A stretch of DNA of 64,000 bases. Origin: Tillus elongatus (lineage: Eukaryota; Arthropoda; Insecta; Coleoptera; Cleridae). Positions 61,967 to 64,000 of this stretch are shown here, piece after piece (the stretch's first letter is position 1; each line of letters opens with the position of its first letter). The notes beneath the pieces are model-generated. The model was not told the origin of the DNA. It saw only the letters and a list, made by a program, of their open reading frames with translations, and searched no databases. The stretch spans positions 193,854,907-193,918,906 of the forward strand of contig OZ023262.1 of the NCBI GenBank assembly GCA_964006375.1, written 5' to 3'. The position numbers and the translations under genes are program-made.

Positions 61967-64000
61967 ATGGAGTATCTGAGTCGTGGAAGAAAATTAGTGG
62001 TTTTAGCGTCTAAGAGACGCACCTCCAATGAAGCGTTTACCGACCGAAGTAATGTTACGAAACTGCCAGCGAGTGAAGTAAATGAGACTGATCCCAATAC
62101 AAAATTGCAGTCAGAAACAAGATGTTACTTCCTGTCAAATAGGGTATCACTGACTGACTTCAATACATTGAGCAAATTTTATCATCTCGAGGCAAATAGA
62201 GTTGTAAAGGAAATACTAGATTCTATCATAGGAATTGTTTTCCAGACTGTTAATGATTTTTTTAACATAAATATTGAGGACTTAATAGTGCTTGACGAAA
62301 ACCTCGTTCCTATCTTAAACGATTCGAATGCTATTATTGAATGGGATTCTCCGATCTTCGATAATGAGCAACTGCATCTGGAAAACAATATTATTGATGG
62401 TGTTAATGGAAATGATAGCGTGCAGTATGAAAATGCGACCAATGAACGCAGTAATGCATCTAAGATAACGGATTCGCCAGATGAAAGCAACAAGGAAAAC
62501 GTATACTATTTGAAGAAAGATGAGGTTTTCAAGATTGATACTAGTGCCACAAAGACTGGCGAAGAGCGTAAACGCAAGAAATTTGTTAGAAGCAAAACAG
62601 AACGGAAAAAATACCTACGCGATGAGAAAATTGAAAAACATGCAGTGAGGAGGGAGGGATGCAAGTGTAAGAAAAACTGCAATGATAAGTTTAGTAAAGA
62701 AGCTAGAGAAAAAATCAATAAGAAATATTGGAACATGAATTTTGCGGAGAAAAAAATGTTTTTATCTTCGAATATAGAAGATTATGACGTAAAAGTAAGA
62801 CGTTCAGACACGCTACATGATACTCCTGTTAGAAATAAGACAAGAGTATTTTCATTCAAATCTAAAGATGGAAACCGGATTAAAGTATGCAAAACTTTCT
62901 TTTTGGGAACCCTTGGATATGCATCAAACAGCGACACAATAATCAGGAAATTCTACAGTCCTCCTATTGATCGCCGAGGAAGTTATTTGAGAAAAGGCAC
63001 AAACAAGAATGTCATTGCTGATCATATTAAAAGCTTTCATCCTGCAGTGTCGCATTACAGGCGTGAACATGCCCCCAAAAGACTCTACTTACCGAGTGAC
63101 ATAACAATCAAGGATATGCATTCAGATTTTTTGCAAAAATTTCCGGCAGAAACTGTCTCGTATGAAATCTATAGAAGAATAGTTACAGATGAGATGAATA
63201 TATCTTTCGTTCAGTTAGGGAAAGAAGAATGCGAAAAATGTGAAACCTACACGCTCCATAAACAAGTTCACACGGTCTTGGATACGATATGCGAAGTGTG
63301 TTGTCAATGGAAAAAACACATTGACGACGCAAAAAGATCAAGAGATGAGTATAGAAAAGACGTTAGTCTTGCTGAGACAAGTCAGACTGAAATTGTTTAT
63401 TTTTCTGTCGATATGCAGAAAATCATAATGCTCCCTCGACTAGATATGTTTAAGCAAATTATTTTTACACAGAGGCTCATTGTTTTTAATGAGTCTTTTG
63501 TACCCTTAGGAAAACTCGCTAAAAATTCTGTTCAGCCATTCGCTGCACTTTGGCATGAGGCCATTTCTGGTCGAAAAAAAGAAGATATAGTGAGCGCGTT
63601 CAACGCATTTTTCAAAAATCATGTCCGTGACCACAAACAAATAGTTTTTTGGGCCGATAATTGTTGTGGCCAGAATAAAAACTGGTGTTTTTTTAGTTTC
63701 CTTATTTATTTGGTTAACAGTGGTGAAATTGCTGCAGATAAAATCACCATAAAGTATTTCGAAGTGGGCCACACATTTATGTCCGCAGACAGTTTTCATC
63801 ATTTGATAGAACAAGGTCTGAGGAAGCATAAGAAATGCTATGATTTTCAGGATTTCTGCGATGTTGTCAAAAACTGTTCGAAATATCCAGTGTCTATCAA
63901 AGAATTATCGACGTCAGATTTCATGAAATGGCCTACTTTCACGACGAATTACCAACTTCAGAAAATGAATAAAGATAGGCCACTACTGAAGGAAATATCA
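61967..64000 (+). CDS. Transposon-associated DUF7869-like protein, open at window end
   Basis: ATG at 61967 (in-frame stop at 61952 just upstream) opens 678 codons with no stop before the window ends. The N-terminus is acidic. A basic linker (KRKKFVRSKTERKKYLRDEK) precedes a small cysteine cluster GCKCKKNCNDKF at about residues 231-242. FFLGTLGYAS and a DRRG block at about 320-335 follow, then a CEKCETYTLHK segment. The core has YFSVDMQK (Asp482), VFWADNCCGQNKNW (Asp564) and VGHTFMSADSFHHLI (Asp608). This matches a multi-copy arthropod family annotated with DUF7869. The three aspartates are spaced like an RNase H-fold DDD transposase, but that role is inference. The long intact frame suggests recent activity or domestication. 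Confidence 0.8.
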   Translation, partial: MEYLSRGRKLVVLASKRRTSNEAFTDRSNVTKLPASEVNETDPNTKLQSETRCYFLSNRVSLTDFNTLSKFYHLEANRVVKEILDSIIGIVFQTVNDFFNINIEDLIVLDENLVPILNDSNAIIEWDSPIFDNEQLHLENNIIDGVNGNDSVQYENATNERSNASKITDSPDESNKENVYYLKKDEVFKIDTSATKTGEERKRKKFVRSKTERKKYLRDEKIEKHAVRREGCKCKKNCNDKFSKEAREKINKKYWNMNFAEKKMFLSSNIEDYDVKVRRSDTLHDTPVRNKTRVFSFKSKDGNRIKVCKTFFLGTLGYASNSDTIIRKFYSPPIDRRGSYLRKGTNKNVIADHIKSFHPAVSHYRREHAPKRLYLPSDITIKDMHSDFLQKFPAETVSYEIYRRIVTDEMNISFVQLGKEECEKCETYTLHKQVHTVLDTICEVCCQWKKHIDDAKRSRDEYRKDVSLAETSQTEIVYFSVDMQKIIMLPRLDMFKQIIFTQRLIVFNESFVPLGKLAKNSVQPFAALWHEAISGRKKEDIVSAFNAFFKNHVRDHKQIVFWADNCCGQNKNWCFFSFLIYLVNSGEIAADKITIKYFEVGHTFMSADSFHHLIEQGLRKHKKCYDFQDFCDVVKNCSKYPVSIKELSTSDFMKWPTFTTNYQLQKMNKDRPLLKEIS

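Overview
This is an AT-rich eukaryotic, almost certainly insect, window. It holds one certain host exon and is otherwise built almost entirely from layered transposable-element remains. The host anchor is a 64-codon exon of the scaffold kinase CASK on the minus strand (5441-5632), with a clean 3' acceptor and 5' donor. Much of the window may therefore be CASK intron, but I found no second CASK exon. The insect assignment rests on the CASK spelling, the mix of elements (piggyBac, hAT, IS630/mariner, Dong/R4-like, I-group LINE, Penelope, THAP genes) and a short TTAGG/TCAGG-type pentamer run at 39.9 kb. The order cannot be settled; the TCAGG form is a weak hint of beetles.

Layout. 0-5.3 kb: broken IS630-type transposase, two inverted Ty3/Gypsy RNase H fragments, a LINE reverse-transcriptase fragment, and a 5'-truncated Dong/R4-like LINE lying between two (TAA)n arrays. 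5.4-5.6 kb: CASK exon. 7-14 kb: a heat-shock-like promoter, a hAT end, a long copy of the (TA)n-bearing repeat family, a piggyBac pseudogene with a well-spaced TATA/Inr promoter, and a tandem duplication. 14.7-19.6 kb: convergent THAP and YqaJ-associated gene fragments, then a long inverted repeat with a tRNA-like sequence. 20-29 kb: TA/CA microsatellites, a LINE endonuclease pseudogene split by a hAT element with a perfect 8-bp target duplication, and a TIR element at the junction of an old tandem repeat. 30-37 kb: Penelope remnants 3 and 1. 37-48 kb: copies of the TA-bearing repeat family, scrambled transposase pieces and a second THAP fragment. 48-50 kb: a GC-rich I-group LINE 3' end inserted in a (TA)n tract. 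50-61 kb: more repeat-family copies and Penelope remnant 2. 61.97 kb to the window end: an uninterrupted 678-codon ORF of a transposon-associated protein family, open at the right edge.

The most interesting signal is a set of six hammerhead-ribozyme-like motifs. Three lie downstream of the three Penelope-like elements. Three lie in short (163-399 bp) insertions flanked by 12-15 bp target duplications, two of which consist mainly of head-to-head inverted copies. Five of the six have the core CUGANGA, a helix II hairpin, GAAA, a perfectly palindromic loop-less helix III and a GUA/GUC cleavage triplet; the sixth has a looped helix III. This points to non-autonomous, probably Penelope-mobilised, ribozyme-bearing elements.

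A second theme is a repeat family of at least 15 copies. It carries a terminal hairpin (TTAGTGAATTTT...AAAATTCACTAA) and a central (TA)n tract, and often a terminal motif around GCAGCAAGTGCGTTATGG. It appears to seed most of the TA microsatellites here. All identifications come from reading the sequence and from memory of the families; no database search was run.
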